This document shows positions 21,701-30,447 of a DNA stretch of 64,000 nt, piece by piece. The notes beneath the pieces were generated by a model, which was not told where the DNA came from, searched no databases, and saw only the letters and a program-made list of their open reading frames with translations. Each line of letters starts with the position of its first letter. The first letter of the stretch is position 1. Source of the DNA: Euglena gracilis (lineage: Eukaryota > Euglenida > Euglenophyceae > Euglenales); NCBI GenBank assembly GCA_039621445.1, contig CP154957.1:28070541-28134540 (forward strand). The letters are read 5' to 3'. A program made the translations under genes and the position numbers.

Positions 21701-23070
21701 GTCACCTGCCTCAGCACTCTGTTTCGTGGGGGGGGGGGCTCGGTAGGTAGGTAGGTAGGTAGGTGGGTAGGTAGGTAGGTAGGTAGGTAGGTAGGTAGGT
21801 AGGTAGGTAGGTAGGTAGGTAGGTAGGTAGGTAACCCCCCCAAAATAAGATCCCCCCCAAAATAGGGTCTCCCCCAAAATAAGACCCCCCTCTTGGGCCG
21901 GCATCGAGCAAAAATCCCAAAATAAGAACCCCCCCGCCAAATAAGACCCCCCCCCCCCGACGGCGCGAAGCGCCGAAGACGGTGAAAATTCTCCCTGAAA
22001 AATTTCCAAAACCCCCAATTTCACACACAAAAATGATGAAATTTCAATTTTTTTTTTCAGATTTTTGAAGTGCAAAAAGCATGCAAAATGTCAACATGGC
22101 GCGAAGCGCCAAAGGAAAAAATTGTATGATAATGATTTTGGGAACCTAAAAATGACGTTTATTGGGCCCGGGTCGGTCAAGAAAAAATCAAAAAATAAGA
22201 CCCCCCCCAAAATAAGATCCCCCCTTGGAGGTTTCCAGCAACGGACCCAAAAATAAGACGCGGTTCTTATTTTGGGGGGAGATTAAGTAGGTATGCATGC
22301 ATGCATGCATGATGATGATGGGTATGTGTCATGCATGCACGATGCATGCACACATGTATGTACGTACGTACGCGTGCATGCATGCATATATGTATTTCTG
22401 TCTGCCTGTCTTTCTGTATGCATGTCCCCCCAGGGCCTATAATTCCTTCAGGGGGTGGTCCTGATAATTCCTCCTGGGTCTTACTTTCCGAAAAAGTTGG
22501 GTTGTTTGTTGGGGATAGGGTTAGGGTTACAGTTGGACTTCCGGTGGCGCATGTTTTTTGGAATTTAGGAAAAAGTTAGGCATTTCGGGGCCTAGAATCC
22601 CTCATAAACGGGGACCGAACTTCCAGCCTAACTTTTGTCCTAAACGGGGCAATTGTCCCGCACACAAACATAATTACATCTCCATGATACTTGGGTTTGA
22701 TATCGCGAATGATGTGATTTCAAACCCAATGAAAATACATGGGGGGCATGCTTGAACATGCCACAATTAAGGACAGGGGTCAATAAACTCCGCATGGCCC
22801 CCCCCAGCAAGGCTTGCGTGTTACATTCCCCTCGCGACCGTTTGCCTACCAGGGCCTGGACGGGCAACAACTTCTCCAGCTCCTTCAGAGTGAACGGTTC
22901 CTTCCTCTGCAGCAGGAACTCCTTGGCCTTCTCCGCGGCAAGCCACCTTTCACCGCCAGCCCCCCCTCTGCACAGTCCAATGAGCCAATGAGACCCCAAT
23001 ACTTTGGCAAAGCAACGTTGTAATACCGGAACTTGAAGAACAGTTTGCTCACCCCGTTCATCAGCATCAT
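9760..23070 (-). CDS. MND1: MND1, meiotic nuclear division protein 1 (7 exons)
   Basis: Mnd1 pairs with Hop2 in the nucleus and promotes strand invasion by Dmc1/Rad51 in meiosis. Exons, 5' to 3': 23053-23070 (MMLMNG), 22850-22966, 17774-17855, 13019-13163, 12072-12213, 10729-10785, and about 9760-9856. The first five introns are GT-AG and keep frame; the last junction is unsettled. The N-terminal winged helix has AEKAKEF, FTLKELEKLL and GIVWQSVRQIIDTLV. The family block FFW-FPS follows, then a charged coiled coil, KYAENDPEFLAKL, and the near-invariant KDAANRWTDAVFSIKS. The C-terminus is EFGISADFDYLD, typical of the family. Predicted length is about 220 residues against about 205 in human. The first ATG of exon 1 is 5 bp from a MITE insertion. 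Introns of 4-5 kb hold two large TIR elements. Identity is very secure. Confidence 0.95.
13849..14242. repeat. Large inverted repeat inside TIR element 1
   Basis: Arms at about 13849-13976 and 14119-14242 are near-perfect reverse complements separated by about 140 nt. Each arm is punctuated by three TTGCGC..GCGCAA palindromes and shares GGCTCATGAAGAATG with its partner. Confidence 0.8.
15484..15852. repeat. Second large inverted repeat inside TIR element 1
   Basis: Arms at 15484-15622 and 15705-15852 are reverse complements. They share AGCTAAAACAGAAGCCCCTG and GCGCCGAAGCGCAA. The TTGCGCTTAAGCGCAA palindrome stands at both bases of the hairpin. Confidence 0.82.
16990..17345. repeat. R4 intron repeat, copy 1
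   Basis: It shares with 34605-34922 an ordered set of blocks: ACTAGCCA..TTTGCTAG, ACACTGGAAAAA, GTTCCAA..AATCC, CAAAATGG, TTTTGGGGTCCC, CTCTGCTAGC, a long C run, and TTTGGACTAGCTGCAGTC at the end. Both copies lie in the same orientation and in host introns. CTAGC/GCTAG at the ends suggests short terminal inverted repeats. Confidence 0.72.
18045..18256. repeat. (CATA)n microsatellite
   Basis: About 200 bp of nearly pure ACAT repeats abutting the left end of TIR element 2. Open frames of Tyr/Met/Cys or His/Thr repeats across it are artefacts. Confidence 0.95.
18303..21310. mobile_element. CTTAGG-type TIR element 2 (18308-21305) with 5-bp TSD
   Basis: The left end reads CTTAGGCGGCC then GGATTCGCACTTAAGC; the right end (21279-21305) is its exact inverse over about 27 bp. 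AGGCA flanks both sides (18303-18307, 21306-21310). The ends are close relatives of those of element 1 although the interiors differ. The interior (about 3.0 kb) has no credible protein but more than 20 palindromes built on GCGCAAATGCGC or GCGCAATTGCGC, often in larger inverted repeats with ACCAACAC/GTGTTGGT. It lies in the second intron of MND1. Confidence 0.85.
21742..21833. repeat. (GGTA)n microsatellite
   Basis: A near-pure GTAG array of about 90 bp, directly followed by the R3 repeat. Confidence 0.95.
21835..22280. repeat. R3 repeat, copy 1 (AATAAGACCCCCC family)
   Basis: Multiple AAAATAAGA-CCCCCC units stand at both flanks. The inner part holds two GGCGCGAAGCGCC hairpins (about 21963 and 22098). 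Related copies are at 31663-31995 and 53815-54189. Confidence 0.65.
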
Positions 23071-23074
23071 GGAA

Positions 23075-23374
23075 TTGCAATCGGCAGCAAGATTCTTAAG
23101 GGCCCCCCGGGGGGGGCTTAAGAATCTCCACGGGGTTGGAGAAAAAATTTGGGTTATTAACGGAATAAGATAAGGGTTAGGGTTAGGCCTAAATTCAGGC
23201 CTAACTTGTACACCTAACACCAATTTATAAGTTAAGTTTAAAATTAGGCCTGACTCCCAACCCTAACCCTACTCCATCAATAACGCAAAATTTTTTGACA
23301 CCCTGGAGATTCCTAAAGGCCTCCCCTGGGGGGGGGAGGGGCGGGGGGCTTAAGAATCTTGCTGCCTTGCAATC
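23075..23374. mobile_element. R5 MITE copy 1 (23083-23366) with 8-bp TSD, in MND1 5' leader
   Basis: A 284-bp element has perfect 18-bp terminal inverted repeats (GGCAGCAAGATTCTTAAG). It is flanked by TTGCAATC at 23075-23082 and 23367-23374. The 8-bp duplication fits the hAT superfamily, among others. The inside has a C-run/G-run hairpin at each end and telomere-like CCCTAA/TTAGGG stretches. It sits 5 bp before the MND1 start codon on that strand, so it is probably in the 5' untranslated region or core promoter. Confidence 0.9.
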
Positions 23375-24824
23375 TTCCTCCACTCCAAAAGCCAACAGTA
23401 TATAATAAAGTGCCCAGCTGTGGCAGAGCTCAGGTGTGTGCTGGGTGTTGCGAGTTGCATTGTGTGGTGTGTTGTGGTGCGTTGTGATCCACGCTGGGGA
23501 GAAGTTTGAACAGATTCCTGGGGATCCACTTTCATTGGCACCAAAACAGCAATGATTTCTTTTTGGGTGTAGTGTGGTGGACTACGCAGAATGTGATGAC
23601 AGTTTTTTTGACTGATTCAGTTTCCAATAATTGTTTTGGCTTCAACCACTAATATCTGGACGTTGCCATTTGCAAATTGGCATTTTTATAAGTCTTCATT
23701 TCAGTTTCATTCCTGAAGATATCAAGTAGAGTTTGATGTAAGGCCTGGTGGAGAAACCAGAAACCAGAAACCAACCCTGGGATGATGGGAGTAGGGGACA
23801 CCTTCTCCGAGACAATGGCACGGGGACGCCGACACACGGTGTGCCGCACACCCTGCACACTGCACACCGTGCATCTTTCAATAAGATTGGACCATGTAAT
23901 TAAAACCCAAAGCCTATTATTCCTCAAAATAAGCATCCCGAATCCGACAAAATTCTCCGAATTTTTGCCGTGCTTCCCAGGCGCCGCGGGACCGAAAAGT
24001 CAAAAAGTGGGACCCGAGTGGAACTATCGGGACGCGCCACCCTGTGGAGATTAATAGGGGGCCGCTGAGCTCTTATCCCTTTATGGGTAAGAGCGAAGCT
24101 TACCACCGGCGAAACCCCCCCCCCGCCCCCCCCCCCCGGCCCCCCCCCCCCGGGTCAGGGCCACCTCGGGAACCGACGGATTATCACCATGATCCCGGCC
24201 CCGTTCCCGAAATTTTTTTTTTCAGTCGCGAGCGACTGGATTCCTAGTTTCCGAATCACCCGGAGTTGACCCCCAACTCCCCGCCAGGCCCGAGTTATTC
24301 ACGCGCGAAGGGGTCCAAACTGGGTAGGATCGGCCCGCCCCCCCTGGATAAGCCCCCCCCCCCTTTGGACTCTGCCATTTCGGCCAAAAAATGTCAATTT
24401 TCAAAATATCTCCAAAATGAAGCCAAATCAAAGGAAATGTCCGGAGACCTAATTTGAAGCCTTTGGAACGCCCCATCTACCGGTATTTTGATTTCCCCGC
24501 AACTCCCCGCCCAGCCCGAGATACGGCCGTTTTCGGCCCGGATGGCCGTTTTGTACACTTTTCCCTCTGTTCGACTTAGCCGTTTTCGGGGGGTGGGGGG
24601 CCAAAAAATCGATGTTTTCAAAATTTCTCGAAAATGATGCAAAATCAAAGGAAATGTCCGGAGACCTAAATTGAAGCCCTTGGAACGCTCTATCTACTGG
24701 GATTTTGGTTTCCCCGCAGCTCACCGCCAAGCCCGAGATACGGCCGTTTTTCGGCCAATTTAGGCCATTTTAGGCCATTTTGTACACTTTTTCCACTGTT
24801 CGACTTAGCCATTTTCGGCCAAAA

Positions 24825-25410
24825 AAGTCGAAAAAAATCGAAATTTTTTTTGCCCGAAACGATGTGTTTTGGCCTCCCGGACCCGGAAAAACTGTTTTTG
24901 AGCCGAAAACGAGCGTTTTTCGACCCGCCGGCGCCCCGTTTTGGGCCGCCGACCCATTGACTTTGGGTCAAACCCGGGTCAAAAAAGTCGAAAAAAATCG
25001 AAAAATTTTTTTTTTGCCCGAAACGATGTTTTTTGGCCTCCCGGACCCGGAAAAACTGTTTTTGAGCCGAAAACGAGCGTTTTTCGACCCGCCGGCGCCC
25101 CGTTTTGGGCCGCCGACCCATTGAGTTTGGGTCAAACCCGAGTCAAAAAAAGTCGAAAAAAATCGAATTTTTTTTTTGCCCGAAACGATGCTTTTTGGCC
25201 TCCCGGACCCAGAAAAACTGTTTTTGAGCCGAAAACGAGCGTTTTCCGACCCGCCGGCGCCCCGTTTTGGGCCGCCGACCCATTGACTTTGGGTCAAACC
25301 CGGGTCAAAAAAGTCCAAAAAAATCGAAAATTTTTTTTTTGCCCGAAACGATGTTTTTTGGCCTGCCGGACCCAGAAAAACTGTTTTTGAGCCGAAAACG
25401 AACGTTTTCC
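24825..25410 (+). repeat. ~163-bp tandem repeat within R8 copy 1
   Basis: GACCCATTGA recurs at 24951, 25115 and 25277, giving periods of 164 and 162 bp. Each unit carries GCCCGAAACGATG, GAAAAACTGTTTTTGAGCC and GGCGCCCCGTTTTGGGCC. Confidence 0.88.
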
Positions 25411-25556
25411 GACCCGCCGGGCCGCCGGGCCGCCGTGCTGCCGGCCGGGCCGCCGGCTGGGCCGCCGGCCGGGCCGGGCCGCCGGGCCGCTGGGCCGCCG
25501 GCCGGGCCGCCGGGCTGCCGGGCTGTCGGGCCGCCGGCCGGGTCGCCGGGCCGGGG
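25411..25556 (+). repeat. GC-rich GGCCGCCGGGCC array in R8 copy 1
   Basis: Degenerate short units of GGCCGCCGGGCC and GGCCGGGCCGCC for about 145 bp. The homologous array in copy 2 is about three times longer. Confidence 0.9.
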
Positions 25557-26099
25557 TCAATGAAGGGATTGGGGCGAACTTATAAAGAACACAACACTAT
25601 TCAAAACCTGCACCTTGGGGGGCACTATAAAATCAAAATTTCAAAATTGTTAATATGATTGACAAACAATCAAGTGTCTATTGCTTTATTTTTCCATTAT
25701 TTTGGGCATTGAAAGTTGCACGCTGTGCACGTGTGCTGGCACACTGTTCGTCAAAACATCCTTATGGCAAAATGGCCATCTCTCTTGGTCTGGTTATCCT
25801 TCCAACAAAATTCGGCCAAACAAAAACAAAAACATGAGTGAATTTGAGCTATATTATGTCAAAAATGCTGAATTTGCGGATGAAAAAGTCGCAGGGAAAC
25901 CGGGGGGGGGGGTCCAGGCAGCCTCAGGCGTTGGGCTCATGAAAAACAATCAAACAAATTGCATGGTTGCATGGCATGAAAGATGGGAGTCGCTTGCAGA
26001 TTGGGATCCAAGTTTGGCCAGGTTGCCTTTGAATCGAATGAAGGGGAATGAATTGAATAATTCATGCCCTCTACTGTCACCATACAATCCCTTTTTTAC

Positions 26100-26425
26100 A
26101 CAACCTGGGGGAAGAAAACAGGGTCACTTCACCCTTCCAAAAAAACCAGTGAATCACTTTTTTTTATTACGGAAATTCAGTCAGTCACCACCGGGGGGGG
26201 TCAGCCACTCTGGGATCCGAGGGAAACTGACCATAAAATGAATAAAATGAATGATAAAATAAATGCACAAAATGACCTGAAAGTATTCCAGCGCCTTCCG
26301 CACCGCAACGCAGTTCTTCGCTTCCCCTCTTGGGGGAAGGGGTTTGGGACAAAAACTGGCCAGTCGCTCTGAAAAAAAAAAAACAGTGAGTCACTCCTCC
26401 CAACGGGGGGGGGGATCGGCCGGTG
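26100..26425. repeat. R2 repeat, copy 1 (CAGTCAGTCACT family)
   Basis: Recurrent CCAGT(C/G)A(G/A)TCACT motifs flank G/C runs, with an inner AGCGCCTTCCGCACC hairpin-like centre. It resembles 26838-27107 and more distantly 42340-42510. Confidence 0.55.
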
Positions 26426-26837
26426 AACAAATGATTGTACAACTGTCATGCGGCGGTTAAAAAGTTGCCTGTCGCTTCTCGTCCATGCTCAGCCCCTTTC
26501 TCTTGGACATGGCAGCACCGATGTACTGCACAACGCAGCAAGGGCAAAACAGGGACCGGCGTTAACTGTGCCAGGAGGGAGAGTGCAAAAACGCCCAGCA
26601 GAAAACACCGGCATCCAGATAAGATGCAAATCCAATGCACTCTACTTCTCCTTCTGCTGCTTGACAAAAGCTGCTGCTGTCTCACGACGAAAAAACCTAA
26701 AACGTGAATGATGATGATGATGATGATGATAATATTACAACAACAACAACAGTAATAATAGTGGTAATAATTATATATGTGAAATACGTTTGCTGTGTGA
26801 CCCACCATTCGACACAGCATCATACCATTGCTTAGCG

Positions 26838-27107
26838 ACCCCTGGGGGGGGGGGAGGGGGGTCACTTTCCACTCTGAAAAAACCAGTCAGTCACTTTTTC
26901 CCCAAAAAACCACTCAGTCACTTTTCCCCCTCCCCGGGGGATCGGCCACTCTTGAATGCACTCATGTTGGCAATGCAATATTTCAAAAAAGTCTCAAAAA
27001 AATTTCCGGCACCTTCGGCACCTCGGCACAAGGCCAGCGGGGGGGGGTCTGGGCCAGCAAACCAGTCAGTCACTCTGAAAAACCAGTCAGTCACCCGGGG
27101 GGGGGGG
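26838..27107. repeat. R2 repeat, copy 2
   Basis: It contains at least five copies of CCA(G/C)TCAGTCAC in one orientation, a centre GGCACCTTCGGCACC, and G runs at both ends. No coding sequence. Confidence 0.6.
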
Positions 27108-27189
27108 TAGGGTGGGACAGGTGTTAAGCAATGGTATGCACAGCATGCAGGGGATGGGGCTGTGTCATGCGTGGGAGTCATACGGTCAC

Positions 27190-28335
27190 AGGTCAGGGTG
27201 GTGCCCCGAGGCCCGAGGTGGGGGCAGGAATGTGACACAGAGGAGGGCAGGATTGGCGGAAAAGAGGTATTGACAAGGGCCCCGGAGCCAAATGGCATTG
27301 GTGGGCAGGCGGGCGATGCCTGCCAGGACGCCGCTGGAGGCGGGGGTGGCCTCACAATTACCGGATGGGGGATGGAAGGCAGTGCCACCTGGCTCCTGGC
27401 ACACCGACAGCCGGGACAGGCAGTCCTCTGTCGTAGACCACTCCCCTCTGCTTCTCACCAAATGGGTGGTGTCATTTGCCCCCTCTTCGTTATTCCTCTT
27501 TGGCTCACCCCGGTCAGCCGGTCTTTCCCACGACTCTGAGTTTGGTGGGCACTCTTCTCTCAAGCCTCGAGAAGAGTAACCACTGGGCACTGGTGTGGCC
27601 AGGTGCAGGTTGGGCTTATTAAAAGCACGCTGATTGGGGCGCCCAAACACCAAAGTGGGCAAACCTGCCACTTTGTAATGGACTTCACATCGAGACCCGG
27701 CGTTCCAAACAACAGGCAGCGCTCGCTGTGGGGGAGGATGTCCAACGCTGTGACCCTCTCACGTCAGGTCAGGCTCCACATCAGACGGTGGGATGGCTCG
27801 GCCAGGGCAGCCATCAAAAAATATCACATCGGTACCCTCACAAGCTGGGTGGCTACAAAACCATTCACAGATGCCTTGTGTGAAGTACGTTGTGTCAACG
27901 GGTTGGTCGGCTGGCAGGTCTTGGATGGGGGTGTCTGATGGGGCCCGCGGCCGGCTGGCCTGCACCACAATCTGTGTGGGCCGCATCTCGCGGGGCGGAG
28001 TCACAGCAGGGAGGGGCGGCACCATGGGGGCGTCGTCACTCTCCGGCTGATAGCCCGCCAGCATGGTCGGCACCAAGCACCTTTCCGTCACACCCAGTCA
28101 CGTGCAGTCACACCCAGCCACGTGCAGTCACGCGCAGATGATTCATTGGTGCTTGGCCGGCAGCCCACCTGAGGCGGCGGCTGGCTCGGGGAGGTCCTCT
28201 GCTGCGGCGTTGCTCTCCCGCTTCGGGGGCCGCGGGGCCTCCGGGGACAGGGACAGGCGGTGGCCGTCAGGTGTGGCGGTGGAGGAGGCGTTGGAACTCT
28301 GGCGCCGGGGAGTGTACCCTGAGCCGGTGTCATGA
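27190..28335 (-). CDS. Candidate exons of an unrecognised, probably disordered protein
   Basis: Three stretches on the minus strand have strongly GC-ending codons unlike the flanks: about 28143-28330 (TPRRQSSNASSTATPDG, Pro/Ser/Ala-rich, ends at a stop), about 27890-28060 (PPREMRPTQIVVQASRPR), and about 27280-27420 (GVLAGIARLPTNAIWL). No domain was recognised. They could be downstream exons of the calponin-homology gene, which lies upstream on the same strand, or a separate gene. Boundaries are not determined. Confidence 0.35.
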
Positions 28336-28975
28336 ACGGGGCTGCTGGCTGGCATTGAGGGACCGTATGCCTCAAATATGTGATGCAGAAATATGCAAAA
28401 AAAATGGAAATTGCATGCATGGAACACATGGAATGGGGACTTCCTGGAGTGGGTGCATTTCTGGAAGGAACTTCAGGAAACCTTATTTCTTGATTTCCTC
28501 AAGGAACACTGTTTTTCATTGTGCAACACGATTCATTGTGCAACACCGTGCATCAGTTGAAAAAATCCTTCAGATAAATCTCGCCAAGAACACAGAAGCG
28601 GACCAGTGCCTTGTACACCTTTTGAAATGATTTCTGAAATGACAGGCCAAAAAGAAAACATTGGTCAAACTTGCCAGGGTTGGTTGGGCCAAATTCAGCC
28701 CAACTTGGTCTTCAATTCTCGTTTACACAACCCCTACATAAATCCGGCCATGCAACCAACCTCATTCAGCAGCTGCAACTTCAGCTTTGTGCTGTGTTGT
28801 GGTCCCATTGCAGCCTGTGAGATACCCTTCAAAAATGGTCTCCACTCATTTTCCTCGATTCCTAACCCTAACCTCTTTCCCAAGTTATGAGCCCTCAAAA
28901 ATGCTCTGGACACAACAAGCTAAAATCTTAGAAACGTGCGTTTAGCTTGTCGTATGAGGAGCACTTTTGAGGGGT

Positions 28976-29426
28976 TCATAGCTGGAGAAGAGAGTTGAGG
29001 GAATCCAGGGAAATTTTGGCGACCGTTGTTGAAGGGTGTCTCAAGGCTGTAATATGGTGAATGTCTGGGACCACAACACAGCACACAGGTGAAATTACAG
29101 CTGCCACAGGGATTCTTTCCCCTCCAATAGTCCTGCACAAATTTTCCTGATGCTGGGCCCACACCCCAGCCCAGGGTGCTGCTTTCTGAGCGCGAAAACT
29201 TTTGTGTATTTTTGCATAGATGGTCTTCCTGACCAATCTGACCAGCAGAACTTTGACATCTTTTAATTCCTCCTTTATCTCCTCTGAGACGGGGTGAGCT
29301 GACTCCCAAGGATATTGGGAGTGTTCCACCTGTCCCAATCTGCTGAGGGGGTCTGCCAGGCATTTGCTGGAGGGGACCCACTTCACGTCCAAGGGAGACA
29401 TTAATCACTTCACCCACCCCAGCCAT
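28976..29426 (-). pseudogene. Rearranged fragment of a DIRS polymerase (RNase H region)
   Basis: The minus strand shows VKWVPSSKCLADPLSR followed directly by WESAHPVSEEIKEELKDVK, then in another frame SSTLGWG...GKFVQDYWRG. In an intact element (copy B) these blocks occur in the order WDSKHPIS..., SSTHAWGG..., KWVPSKDCLADP. The order here is permuted and frames are broken, so this is a degraded insertion from a second, diverged DIRS family. Confidence 0.75.
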
Positions 29427-29694
29427 CCTGAAAAAACATCTCAGCCTGGTAATGGAGGACTTGGGACAGTGCGTTCAAAATAAATATAATAAATAAAGAA
29501 TGGTCTGCTGCAGCAAAAAAATATCGCAGCACACAAAAAACTTTGAAAACGGTGCCACACAAAAATAAATGAATGAATGGGCAGTTGTTGGCTGCTGCCA
29601 TTCGTTCATCGACAAATATTGCAATATCACCCGATAAGAGTGCCTTGAGGTGCGCACGATTTATTTGACTTATTTCCAAACCACACGCATTTGT

Positions 29695-29860
29695 TGCATT
29701 GTGACCATTGCCAGCCCCGGCCAGGCACTGAAAGGCGGGGGCTGACCCCGGGGGCGTGCCGGGCAGGCGTGATCTGCTGCACGCCGCGCATCGGGCTGAC
29801 GCGGTACGGCGTGTTCTGGCTGGAGGGGCTGCCGCCAGACCCCGAGCCTCGTTCCAAGTT
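29695..29860 (-). CDS. Candidate exon, unrecognised protein
   Basis: The minus strand reads GSGSGGSPSSQNTPYRV then SPMRGVQQITPARHAPG with almost exclusively GC-ending codons. It could be a C-terminal exon of the calponin-homology gene upstream. No domain is recognisable; splice sites were not fixed. Confidence 0.35.
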
Positions 29861-30447
29861 TCCTTTTTCCGTCACCTTTAATAATAATCAAAATAAGACG
29901 GGAGGTGTTGTAGTTGAAGGCTGCAGAAATATTTCCTTGGGGAGCTGGAATTTTTCGATAAATATCTTAGCGAGAATTTGTACACTTCAAAGAAACTTAC
30001 ACAAAAATTTCATTTTTTTGCATCTTTTCAAATTTTTCATTTTTTTCGCTTTGAATATCTTTGGGCTTTCAATGCTTCCTCCCACATTTTCATACCCCAG
30101 CCTTGAGTTTGACAAGAACCATCAAGCCCCAAATCACTTGGTGGCGATGATCCAAATACGCGCAGTGTGATAAGCCTCCATTTAGCCAAAATTAGGCCAA
30201 CATAATGTTATTGTGCAACTTGGCTCATTAAGCATCCTAATACAGACTTCCTACGACCATTCACATTTCACAATCACAAAGACTTAGAAATTTCTCCAGC
30301 TTGGATAGAAACGTGCACTCCTGGGAACGGGGATTCTTTGGATCCCCATCTGGTTTGGCTTCCACTCCAACTAAAGATCATCACAGCAGAGGCCTCGTCA
30401 GCAACCCGCAGGGCAAGCCAGCGAGGCCTGCACAGAGTCTGCCCCAC

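Larger units (their letters stand above)
24065..25612 (+). mobile_element. R8 large repeat, copy 1
   Basis: It begins CTGAGCTCTTATCCC, contains a hairpin around TAAGAGCGAAGCTTA and long G/C runs, then two ~190-bp units with AAATGTCCGGAGACCTAA and GCCCGAGATACGGCCG. Three and a half ~163-bp tandem units follow, then a GC-rich array, and it ends near CACTATTCAAAACCTG. The same order occurs inverted at 60890-62683. No coding capacity was recognised; the frames across it are compositional. Confidence 0.8.

Noticed and set aside
22500-23270. Telomere or interstitial telomere (TTAGGG/CCCTAA runs)
   Set aside because: Only a few units, and those at 23.1-23.3 and 41.7-41.9 kb are internal parts of the R5 MITE.
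29691-30170. 159-codon plus-strand frame
   Set aside because: It is the reverse of a GC3-rich minus-strand exon candidate and then runs into AT-rich non-coding sequence.
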